Origin: Holosporales bacterium
GTDB taxonomy: Bacteria > Pseudomonadota > Alphaproteobacteria > RUG11792
Direction of reading: 5' to 3'
Length of the DNA stretch: 37,150 bases
Assembly (NCBI GenBank): GCA_031289695.1
Contig: JAITPA010000018.1
Coordinates: 1-37,150, forward strand
Shown: positions 30,757-37,150 of the stretch, in pieces
Layout of the letters: each line of letters opens with the position of its first letter
Numbering within the stretch: the first letter of the stretch is position 1
Made by a program: the position numbers and the translations under genes
Notes under the pieces: model-generated
Database searches by the model: none
Told to the model about the DNA's origin: nothing
The model's input: the letters and a program-made list of their open reading frames with translations, nothing else

Positions 30757-32457
30757 ATGTTACGAAGTAACAAACTTCTATCCACAATAATTGGATTCAC
30801 GATCATTGCCTGGGGTACGGCTAGGCCGTGCATGGCGCAGCAAACACAATATGAAATTGATGATACACATGATGACGATTCAACTCGGAGTGATGTACTA
30901 ACGGGTAGACAAGAAAAGGTAAAACATCGTGTCCATCATCGACGCACGAATAGTTCTATGTCAAGGAATATGCATATGGAGGAAGAGCAATCAGCTGAAC
31001 CGAATGGAGCAAGAGAGCCCGAAATGAAAATTAGAACTGTGAGATCGTTTGGGTTTGAACCCTCGGGGAGCATATTGTTGCGAACTGGAACGCGTGGTCG
31101 AGGTTCCCAGAGGAGCAAGGAAACAACTGGATTGCCAGAGAGAACACTTGCTGACGAGATAGCGGAAAGAATGGAAGATAGATCTGAAGCATCGGAGTAT
31201 CCAGAATCAAACGATACTACGCAGGGAAGAATACTTAACCATTTTACGAGACACACAGTTTCGTCTAGAGTAGTGGAGTTAACGGAAACCTTGAGAGACC
31301 TAGCTAATCAGGTTAGCAGAAGCCAGGAAGCCGATTCGACGGATGCTGTCCTACTAATCGATGCCAGCGGAAAAGGTGAGATGATAGCCGCCGCCCGTAT
31401 GCTAGCAAGGATCGAGGAGAGGTGTAGTGAATTCACCGATATGATGTACGCAGGAGCTGAGCTGAATCTCTTCGCAAGTTTCGATTCGGTAGTTGGGGCA
31501 GGTAGTGGAGCCATGATCGCAGCGTGGGTTGCGCTGGGGCGAGGTTCACTGTTATCCATATTGGAACGGCTCAGAGAAATGCCGAGCAAGATCGTTAGAG
31601 CAAAAAGCGGGGGTGGATGCTGCATCGGATCCACAGCTCAGATCGTAAAGGCTGGAATGTCAGCATTCACGAATAATCCATACGTAATCCCTGTAGAGTC
31701 GTACGAGTCGGCAATCCAGGCGTATGATGCGGTACATTACGGAAATAGGATAACGAGAAGAATTACCAGACAGATGTTTGGAGGTCGAACGATCGATGAT
31801 CTTCGAACCAATTTCGAAGCGGTAACGAAGGGCGAATATGGTTCGCTAGTGGAGATAATAGTTGGTGCAGACGGAGCTAGGAAAGACGAGACTAAGGCGA
31901 ACGTGAAGAGGACCTTCGTTGGGAACCTAGTAGCGTCTGCTGTCAGTGTTCTGGACGCAACGCAGCAAGCTGGCGTGGAAAACGCTGTTCTTGAGAAAGC
32001 ATCGGCGGCGGCGCAAGCACTGAGCCAAGTGAGCTGCAAAGTGTTTGGTGATGATGATAGAATCACAATTGCCAAGGTATGTGACAAACTGGTCAACAGA
32101 CTAGATATACAACGAAGCTTAGTCGTAGTATCCGTTACAGCGAGTTCATACGAAGGGGACATGGTGATAACGACATATGACAGCAAAGTTGTTCAAGCCC
32201 GAGGAGGAAAGAAAATCGTCGCGTTAAGTTACAGTGTGAAGCTGCCAACGAGGATGTATGAATCACGAAGCCGTGAGACTGAAGTATATGATGAAATGCA
32301 ACAAAGCATTGACGGCATTTTCCAAAACATAGGTGGCCCACACGAACCAGCAATAACGAGTTCAGCAATGGCTCTTGTAGAGTTTCTTAGCTCGTGCAAT
32401 GTGAGGGCAATGAGGCATATAACAACGCCGTTTACCGACGATGAAACTGAAATATAG
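30757..32457 (+). CDS. secreted protein resembling a patatin-like phospholipase without its nucleophile
   Basis: The ATG at 30757 has AGGA seven bases upstream and gives 566 residues with a clean signal peptide (LLSTIIGFTIIAWGTARPCM, cut after MA). Residues of about 35-190 are charged and probably disordered. From about 196 the sequence follows the patatin pattern by eye. AVLLIDASGKGEMIAAARML stands where patatins have the glycine-rich oxyanion loop (IDGGGIRG). LFASFDSVVGAGSGAMIAAW stands for FDLIAGTSTGG, with Gly249 at the catalytic serine position. YGNRITRRITRQMFGGRTID then matches the Y..R..L...FG..TL element. Both catalytic loops look eroded, so it may bind lipid or a host partner instead of hydrolysing. 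The patatin link is my inference and needs a profile search. It is G+C-rich compared with tssF. Confidence 0.7.
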   Translation: MLRSNKLLSTIIGFTIIAWGTARPCMAQQTQYEIDDTHDDDSTRSDVLTGRQEKVKHRVHHRRTNSSMSRNMHMEEEQSAEPNGAREPEMKIRTVRSFGFEPSGSILLRTGTRGRGSQRSKETTGLPERTLADEIAERMEDRSEASEYPESNDTTQGRILNHFTRHTVSSRVVELTETLRDLANQVSRSQEADSTDAVLLIDASGKGEMIAAARMLARIEERCSEFTDMMYAGAELNLFASFDSVVGAGSGAMIAAWVALGRGSLLSILERLREMPSKIVRAKSGGGCCIGSTAQIVKAGMSAFTNNPYVIPVESYESAIQAYDAVHYGNRITRRITRQMFGGRTIDDLRTNFEAVTKGEYGSLVEIIVGADGARKDETKANVKRTFVGNLVASAVSVLDATQQAGVENAVLEKASAAAQALSQVSCKVFGDDDRITIAKVCDKLVNRLDIQRSLVVVSVTASSYEGDMVITTYDSKVVQARGGKKIVALSYSVKLPTRMYESRSRETEVYDEMQQSIDGIFQNIGGPHEPAITSSAMALVEFLSSCNVRAMRHITTPFTDDETEI

Positions 32458-32810
32458 GTTGATTACGGTGTTCCATGGAGAATCGATGATTATTTAGGAG
32501 AGGTTGGTCGATGGTGGGTTTCGAGCAGGCTTCTTTGGTAGTGCGCTTAACATTTATGCTTTTGCCGTGCAGCGATGTTTGCTTTACTATACAAACAAGT
32601 TGCCACAAGGATGTTGATTCCTTCTCCATCATGATGGTTGCATTAGAAGCACACAATTAGAACAGGGGCTCGTATTCACCACCGCAATTCCAAGTGTAAA
32701 AATGGCATATGCAATACTTAATCGCATGTTGTAAAAATAACACACATTCAAAATGTTATCTTTTCGAGCTACGTCCATTTGTTTGACAGCTGATAGATCT
32801 CATTGATAGC
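32458..32810. other. 353-base gap without a recognisable gene
   Basis: No coding region or RNA gene is recognised here. A 74-codon frame on the minus strand (32432-32656) has no ribosome-binding site and no familiar motif, and it overlaps the end of the preceding gene. A TTGACA at 32783-32788 could be a -35 box for the permease gene, but no matching -10 is obvious. Confidence 0.5.
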
Positions 32811-34133
32811 ATGGGCGACGACGGTGTTTGTCCAAAATGCTTTATGAATATACGACAGAGAGAGCTTGGGTTTTTGGCCCTTGTGTCAATTGTCATCGGT
32901 AGTCAGTTGGGTTCTGGAATGTTTGTTCTCCCGTCAGAGATGGCCCCGTTCAAGTTGTTGGGGTTTTTCGGATGGATAGTCTCCGTCACTGGAGCGATAT
33001 CCCTTGCCCTTGTTTTTTCAGATTTATCTCATGAACTTCCGAAGAGCGGAGGACCTCATGTGTATGTAAAAGAAGCCTTTGGCCATACTGCAGGGTTTTT
33101 TACTGGGTGGACATATTGGTTGATCTCTTGGTCGAGTAATTCTGTACTACTGGTAACAATCGTAAATTATCTATCTGTTATGACCGGGAAACTTTCTGTA
33201 TCGGCAATCCTTGGAATTGAATCACTCATACTGATCGTAGTAACGTGCGTAAACTTTACTGGGATCAGATTTTCTGGAAAAGTTGAGACTGTGTTAATAT
33301 TTTTGAAAGTCGTTCCCCTTCTTGTTTTACCGCTAATATTTTTTGCGTATTTTGATCCATCAAATCTTGAGTTAAGTTCATTGTCGGAAAGCGAGAATGT
33401 TGTATCTAATATATCGACAACTGCTCTTTTGACATTCTGGGGATTCATAGGGGTTGAGTGTGCAACCACTCCAGCTGGAAGTGTAAAAAATCCAAAAACA
33501 ACAATACCGAAAGCATTGATCGTCGGAACATCATGCGTCGCTCTGATCTATATATTAAATGCAGTGTCGATTGCTGGGGTCGTTGGATTCGACAATCTTG
33601 CCAACGTTTCAGCACCATATTCAATAGCCGTCAAAAATATTTTCGGCTCATATAGCAATATTTTCGTTTCGATATTGGCGATTACTGTCTGTATTGGTAC
33701 GTTGAACTCATGGACACTTACCGGAGGACAGATAGCTTATGGGGCATCCTTAGACGGATTATTTCCGAAGATGTTTGGTAGGGTAAACAGATTCGGAGCT
33801 CCAGTGATAACTCTAGCAATTTCCTGTATAGGGAGCCTGCCATTTTTAGTATTAGAACAATTAGAGCACGGTGGACTTGATAAGCTGATAAATATTCTTG
33901 TTAGCGTGTTTTTGTACGTTTACATAATTTGTTGTGTTGCATATTTAAGGCTTTTGAATAGATGGAACAGAACCGCTAGGGAGAAATTGAAAGGAAGAAT
34001 CCTGGCGGGCTTTGCAATAGCTTTTTGTATCTTCGTTTTACTTCCGAGCATTACGGAATCTATATTGGCTCTTTTGGTATTTATTATCGTTGGTTTCCCA
34101 GTGTTTTTGAAAATAAAAAGGGCTGATACCTAG
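32811..34133 (+). CDS. APC-family amino acid permease/antiporter (AdiC-like)
   Basis: This is an inner-membrane amino acid transporter of the APC superfamily, closest in feel to the basic amino acid/polyamine antiporters. The 440-residue product has 12 likely membrane helices and the helix-1 substrate motif IGSQLGSGMFVLP. It also has SGGPHVYVKEAFGHTAGFFT near helix 3, WGFIGVECATTPAGSVKNP in helix 6 and ASLDGLFPKMFGRVNRFGAP before helix 9. The ATG at 32811 starts with MGDDGVCPKCFMNIRQ, a short Cys-containing lead; an ATG at 32847 (MNIRQRELGF) would begin nearer the conserved core and cannot be excluded. The substrate is unknown; uptake or exchange of host amino acids is the likely job. Confidence 0.92.
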   Translation: MGDDGVCPKCFMNIRQRELGFLALVSIVIGSQLGSGMFVLPSEMAPFKLLGFFGWIVSVTGAISLALVFSDLSHELPKSGGPHVYVKEAFGHTAGFFTGWTYWLISWSSNSVLLVTIVNYLSVMTGKLSVSAILGIESLILIVVTCVNFTGIRFSGKVETVLIFLKVVPLLVLPLIFFAYFDPSNLELSSLSESENVVSNISTTALLTFWGFIGVECATTPAGSVKNPKTTIPKALIVGTSCVALIYILNAVSIAGVVGFDNLANVSAPYSIAVKNIFGSYSNIFVSILAITVCIGTLNSWTLTGGQIAYGASLDGLFPKMFGRVNRFGAPVITLAISCIGSLPFLVLEQLEHGGLDKLINILVSVFLYVYIICCVAYLRLLNRWNRTAREKLKGRILAGFAIAFCIFVLLPSITESILALLVFIIVGFPVFLKIKRADT

Positions 34134-34270
34134 CGCTAAAATAAGTAAAAAAGACCAGCTAAAGTTGATATAGTGAAATACTGAAGATCAAACTTGGGTG
34201 TGTTTATGGTATTTTTAGTATGGCGATTTATTTCATACCTTTGTGATTAGATGTCCAGTTTTTTTAATTC

Positions 34271-34298
34271 TTGACTCGGTTGTAGATTTGTGTTAAAA
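34271..34298 (+). promoter_or_regulatory. candidate promoter for carD-pyk
   Basis: TTGACT (34271-34276) and TTAAAA (34293-34298) are spaced by 16 bases, which would start transcription about 30 bases before the carD ATG. The word AGATGTCCAGTTTT, also in the rplM promoter, lies just upstream (34249-34262). Confidence 0.3.
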
Positions 34299-34333
34299 AT
34301 GTGTTAACGGTTTAAGCTTATGTGAGGGGTTCT

Positions 34334-34834
34334 ATGGTATCGGGAGCGGCATTTAAAATTGGATCTTGGGTAGTGTATCCGTCGCATGGTGTTGGCAAAC
34401 TAGAGAGTATTGAGAAATTTGATGTTGGTCAAGATTGCGTTGAGTTTTTTGTGATTTCTTTCCAAAAAAATAAATTGGTATTAAGACTTCCAGTGAAGAA
34501 TGCAGAGCAATCTGGATTGCGGCATGTAATAAGCAAGGAAGAGCTCCGAAATATTTTTGGTGTACTGTGTAAAAAAACGAAAAAGCGGCGTCAGATGTGG
34601 AACAAACGTGTCCAGGAATACGAAGCGAAGATTAATTCTGGTGATCCATGTGCGATTGCAGAGGTCATTCGAGAGCTGTACAGGAGCGGTGAAAGTACTG
34701 TCCAGTCTTTCAGTGAGAGGCAGATATACCAAAATGCAATAGAACGCCTCGCGAGGGAGTTATCTATAGTTGAGCAAATTGATGAGGAAGAAGCAATTAA
34801 GAGACTAGAGGATATGTTGTTACAAGCTGCCTAG
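34334..34834 (+). CDS. carD: CarD/CdnL family transcription regulator
   Basis: CarD-type proteins bind the beta subunit of RNA polymerase and stabilise open complexes, notably at rRNA and other growth-related promoters. They are common in alphaproteobacteria. From the ATG at 34334 (GAGGGG four bases upstream) the product is 166 residues; a GTG at 34322 is less well placed. The N-terminal RNA-polymerase-interacting domain reads FKIGSWVVYPSHGVGKLESI and VLRLPVKNAEQSGLRHV. The C-terminal part is all-helical, with KRRQMWNKRVQEYEAKINSG, IREL-Y-R, FSERQIYQNAIERLARELS and EEEAIKRLEDML. pyk follows after 9 bases, so the two are likely cotranscribed. Confidence 0.94.
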   Translation: MVSGAAFKIGSWVVYPSHGVGKLESIEKFDVGQDCVEFFVISFQKNKLVLRLPVKNAEQSGLRHVISKEELRNIFGVLCKKTKKRRQMWNKRVQEYEAKINSGDPCAIAEVIRELYRSGESTVQSFSERQIYQNAIERLARELSIVEQIDEEEAIKRLEDMLLQAA

Positions 34835-34843
34835 TGAATTGAA

Positions 34844-36268
34844 ATGAATCGAGTTAGAAAAACAAAGATAATTGCAACTTTGGGACCAGCAAGTAGTTCC
34901 GAGGTGATGATCAGGAGACTGGCGGTAGCTGGAGTAAATGTATTCAGGTTAAACTTCTCACACGGGACACATGACGTCCACAAGCAAACTGCCGAATCGA
35001 TAAGGAAAATCGAAAAAGAATTATGCAAGACGTTGGGCATTATGATGGATCTTCAGGGTCCAAAAATAAGGATCGGTATTTTCGACGAAGGTCGGATAGT
35101 TCTCAGCCGTGGGGCTAAATTTGTGCTTGATCTTAAAAATGAACCAGGCAATTCTAAGAGGGTATATCTGCCTCATCCCGAACTTTTCAAGGCGTTGCAA
35201 CCAGACACAGATTTGCTTCTCGACGACGGGAAGATTAGACTAGTCGTGCAGGCGAACGATGGTGATTTACTGACAACGGAGGTGGTGGAAGGTGGTATGC
35301 TATCCAATAAAAAGGGAGTTAATATTCCGAATGTTGTATTGCCAATTCCGATATTAACGGCAAAAGATAAGGTCGATGTAAAACTTGTAGAAGACATTGA
35401 TGCTGATTTCGTGGCAATATCATTTGTCCAAACTGCAAGCGATATAACGTATGCCAGAAAATTTGTCAGAGCAGGGGTGAAGATTGTTGCGAAGATCGAA
35501 AAGCCTTCTGCTGTTGAACATATCGACGCAATTTTAGATAAAGTGGATATTGTGATGATTGCGCGAGGAGATCTTGGAGTCGAAATGCCGTATGAGGCGA
35601 TTCCTGGCATCCAGAAGACAGTGATAAACAAAGCCCTACGTCATCAGAAACCAGTTATAGTGGCGACACAGATGCTGGAATCTATGAGATCGTGCTGTAC
35701 TCCGACTAGAGCTGAAGTTTCTGATGTATCGTGCGCTGTAGCGGAAGGAGCTGATGCAGTGATGCTTTCCGCGGAATCAGCGAGCGGAGACTACCCAGAA
35801 GAAGCCGTACTGGCAATGGACCGAATAATAAGGCAAACAGAATGCGATAAAATCTCATTTATGGAAAGTACTGAGGAAACAATGACGGCGATGGCAAGTG
35901 CTGTGTCTTGTTCTGTAATAAAAGAAAATGTGGAGCTTGTGGCTGTTTTTACTGAAACTGGGAAAAGTGCAGAACTAATATCAAATGGCCGACCTAGAGC
36001 GATGATTGTAGCCCTTTCTCCGAATAGAAAAACTGCACGACAACAGTGTTTAACTTGGGGGGTCCTGTCAATCTCCGTCGATGAAGTTTTTAATTTCTCT
36101 CAGATGGTACAGTTTGCCAAAAAAGCGATCTGTGAAAATTTTGAAGTAGAAAGCGACATAAAAATTATTATAGTCGCTGGAATTCCGTTTATGGAGTCCG
36201 GCCCAGCAAATCTGTTACACATCTGCAAAATTGCTATCCCCGTAAAACAAAACAGCAATTCAGATTGA
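34844..36268 (+). CDS. pyk: pyruvate kinase
   Basis: Pyruvate kinase converts phosphoenolpyruvate and ADP into pyruvate and ATP, the last step of glycolysis. The 474-residue product has the family length and motifs: KTKIIATLGPASSS at the N-terminus, FRLNFSHG, IMMDLQGPKIRIG, the active-site segment IVAKIEKPSAVEH, VMIARGDLGVEM and VATQMLESM. TRAEVSDVSCAVAEGADAVM, where the usual reading is DVANAV, closes the barrel. The C-terminal allosteric domain is complete (FTETGKSAELISNGRPRAMI). It lies 9 bases after carD. Presence of a full pyruvate kinase suggests that the cell can make ATP from host-derived sugar phosphates or PEP. Confidence 0.96.
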   Translation: MNRVRKTKIIATLGPASSSEVMIRRLAVAGVNVFRLNFSHGTHDVHKQTAESIRKIEKELCKTLGIMMDLQGPKIRIGIFDEGRIVLSRGAKFVLDLKNEPGNSKRVYLPHPELFKALQPDTDLLLDDGKIRLVVQANDGDLLTTEVVEGGMLSNKKGVNIPNVVLPIPILTAKDKVDVKLVEDIDADFVAISFVQTASDITYARKFVRAGVKIVAKIEKPSAVEHIDAILDKVDIVMIARGDLGVEMPYEAIPGIQKTVINKALRHQKPVIVATQMLESMRSCCTPTRAEVSDVSCAVAEGADAVMLSAESASGDYPEEAVLAMDRIIRQTECDKISFMESTEETMTAMASAVSCSVIKENVELVAVFTETGKSAELISNGRPRAMIVALSPNRKTARQQCLTWGVLSISVDEVFNFSQMVQFAKKAICENFEVESDIKIIIVAGIPFMESGPANLLHICKIAIPVKQNSNSD

Positions 36269-36306
36269 CTTTCTACACTGATGTGTGAGAGCATATCTAC
36301 GGTGTT

Positions 36307-36384
36307 GGCGGGTGTAGCTCAGTTGGTTAGAGCGCTAGATTGTGGCTCTAGAGGTCGTCGGTTCGATCCCGATCACTCGCCCCA
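36307..36384 (+). tRNA. tRNA-His (anticodon GUG)
   Basis: The tRNA has the extra 5' G (G-1, position 36307) facing C73, the histidine identity element, so the acceptor has eight pairs (GGCGGGTG with CACTCGCC). The anticodon stem CTAGA/TCTAG encloses TTGTGGC. The T-arm has GTTCGATCC, and CCA is encoded at 36382-36384. Confidence 0.95.
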
Positions 36385-36391
36385 TAATGTA

Positions 36392-36467
36392 GCCGATTTA
36401 GCTCAGTTGGTAGAGCAACTGATTTGTAATCAGTAGGTCGGAGGTTCAAGTCCCTCAATCGGCACCA
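36392..36467 (+). tRNA. tRNA-Thr (anticodon UGU)
   Basis: The acceptor GCCGATT pairs with AATCGGC. The anticodon stem ACTGA/TCAGT encloses TTTGTAA, so the anticodon is TGT. The T-arm is GGAGGTTCAAGTCCCTC, and CCA is encoded. It starts seven bases after tRNA-His, so both are probably one transcript. Confidence 0.96.
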
Positions 36468-36608
36468 TTGAGTTTTCAGTGTGATCTTGATTTGTTCGAT
36501 GGTGTTGCTATAACGCATCGAAGTGATAAGTATATAAGAGTTTTCACATAAAGATAGAAAATATGGTAGAATAAAAACCAGTGATTCTATAAAACGTGTG
36601 ATTTTAAT

Positions 36609-36960
36609 ATGAAATGCAAAAGATGTAGCTCTGAACTGGTTACAAAAAACGGTAAAGTACGAGGAAAACAAAGATTTCTCTGTAGAAAATGATATGAGAA
36701 TGAGAGTAAGCGAAGAACCCAAGAGAGCTCTGGCAATACTCCTTGATTTTCCTGAGATATCTGGAGATATTAAGGAAGTAGAATTTGACGAGATGTGGCA
36801 TTTTATAGGCTCAAAAAAAGTGAGAAGTAGATCATCAAGGCCGTTATCGTAGCACAAGGAAAACTATCGCATACGTTATCGGTGGTCGTGATACTACAAC
36901 GTTTAGACGACTCTACGATATTACCGGAAAATCAGGCGTTTGGACTAATTTATAAGATGG
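36609..36960 (+). pseudogene. IS1-family transposase pseudogene with zinc-finger start
   Basis: The first frame gives MKCKRCSSELVTKNGKVRGK QRFLCRK and a stop, which is the zinc-finger N-terminus of IS1 InsA (CxxC ... RFLCR). Another frame continues with VSEEPKRALAILLDFPEISG and IKEVEFDEMWHFIGSKK, and a third with STRKTIAYVIGGRDTTTFRR and LYDITGKSGVWTN. The part between the zinc finger and the first catalytic Asp is much shortened, and at least two frameshifts follow. The C-terminal quarter is missing. It directly follows the tRNA-His/tRNA-Thr pair. Confidence 0.8.
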
Positions 36961-36992
36961 ATTCTCCTGGCAAGAAATCACCTGGACAAATA

Positions 36993-37025
36993 GCTATATA
37001 TACATTAGTATAGTGTATATATAGC
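36993..37025. repeat. perfect 12-bp inverted repeat upstream of the Rpn-type gene
   Basis: GCTATATATACA (36993-37004) and TGTATATATAGC (37014-37025) are perfect reverse complements around a nine-base loop (TTAGTATAG). The element ends 17 bases before the ATG at 37043. It may be an operator, a terminator-like hairpin or the end of a mobile element. Confidence 0.6.
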
Positions 37026-37042
37026 AGTTTAGAGATTTGTGT

Positions 37043-37150
37043 ATGGATCTAACGCCGAAGAACGATGTGATATTCAAAATGATCTTCACAGACCCTGAGC
37101 ACCCGATGGTTCTCGTGCATTTTCTCAACAGCGTTATTAAGCCGAAGTCT
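37043..37150 (+). CDS. Rpn-family PD-(D/E)XK nuclease/putative transposase, 5' part (runs off the window)
   Basis: The visible 36 residues read MDLTPKNDVIFKMIFTDPEH followed by PMVLVHFLNSVI. The pattern PKNDVIFKxIF followed by a short loop and an L-x-x-FLN-x-I helix is the N-terminus of the large Rpn/PD-(D/E)XK family (often labelled putative transposase), whose members include the recombination-promoting nucleases of E. coli. Many intracellular bacteria carry numerous copies, often decayed. The catalytic residues lie beyond the window, so intactness cannot be judged. Neither the IS1 remnant nor the palindrome just upstream is part of the coding frame. Confidence 0.75.
   Translation, partial: MDLTPKNDVIFKMIFTDPEHPMVLVHFLNSVIKPKS

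Noticed and set aside
32432-32656. A 74-codon minus-strand frame in the gap before the amino-acid permease
   Set aside because: It overlaps the end of a convincing gene, has no ribosome-binding site and no recognisable motif.
34698-34712. TGTCCAGTCTTTC inside carD as an IS end
   Set aside because: It lies in a conserved coding frame with no disruption, so the match to the possible IS word is chance.
36348-36857. A 169-codon minus-strand frame with a tail reading LRDLNLRPTDYKSVALPTEL
   Set aside because: The tail is the well-known artefact of reading tRNA genes in antisense; it lies over tRNA-His and tRNA-Thr and the IS1 remnant.

Overview
The window reads as a piece of the chromosome of an AT-rich, host-associated alphaproteobacterium. 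The support is the company of genes: a HK97/gene-transfer-agent-type portal protein, CarD next to pyruvate kinase, ribonuclease J, a tolQRA cluster, a type VI secretion baseplate gene (tssF), importers for amino acids and potassium, and many decayed insertion sequences. This combination fits intracellular lineages such as Holosporales or Rickettsiales relatives. The lineage is an inference; no 16S gene is present.

Layout. 1-3330 (minus strand): one tightly overlapping run tolQ-tolR-tolA-trmD-rplS. 3433-6222 (plus): bamD-rlmB, a possible small gene, prmC and tRNA-Leu(UAA). 6223-8856: a graveyard of IS1-type transposase fragments around tRNA-Val(GAC), then a lone portal gene. 9036-12512: two secreted proteins of unknown function, separated by a remarkable nested palindrome (10423-10537) and another IS1 remnant. 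12600-15008: an IS481-type remnant, then rplM-rpsI and a dicarboxylate/amino-acid symporter. 15024-18206: trkH (minus), a DsbA-like thioredoxin-fold protein, a four-helix membrane protein and a 42-residue reading frame. 18275-21744: ribonuclease J and tssF, tail to tail. 21844-24822: a secreted protein with exact 132-bp repeats, tail to tail with an ABC-type protein whose ATPase motifs are all eroded. 24933-27898: an ABC-2 permease, a small secreted protein and an M48 protease. 27977-32457: gyrA and a secreted protein that resembles a patatin without its nucleophile. 32811-37150: an amino-acid permease, carD-pyk, tRNA-His, tRNA-Thr, another IS1 remnant and the start of a Rpn/PD-(D/E)XK gene.

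How the genes work together. The housekeeping part covers envelope maintenance (Tol system, BamD), translation (L19, L13, S9, TrmD, RlmB, PrmC, tRNAs), RNA decay (RNase J), DNA topology (GyrA), transcription control (CarD) and glycolysis (Pyk). Between these sit six genes for exported proteins (9036, 10836, 21844, 26129, 26543, 30757), most of them visibly richer in G+C than genes such as tssF. They look like a lineage-specific secretome, possibly host-directed. The most unusual items are the cloverleaf-like palindrome, the pseudo-ABC protein, the pseudo-patatin and the repeat protein.
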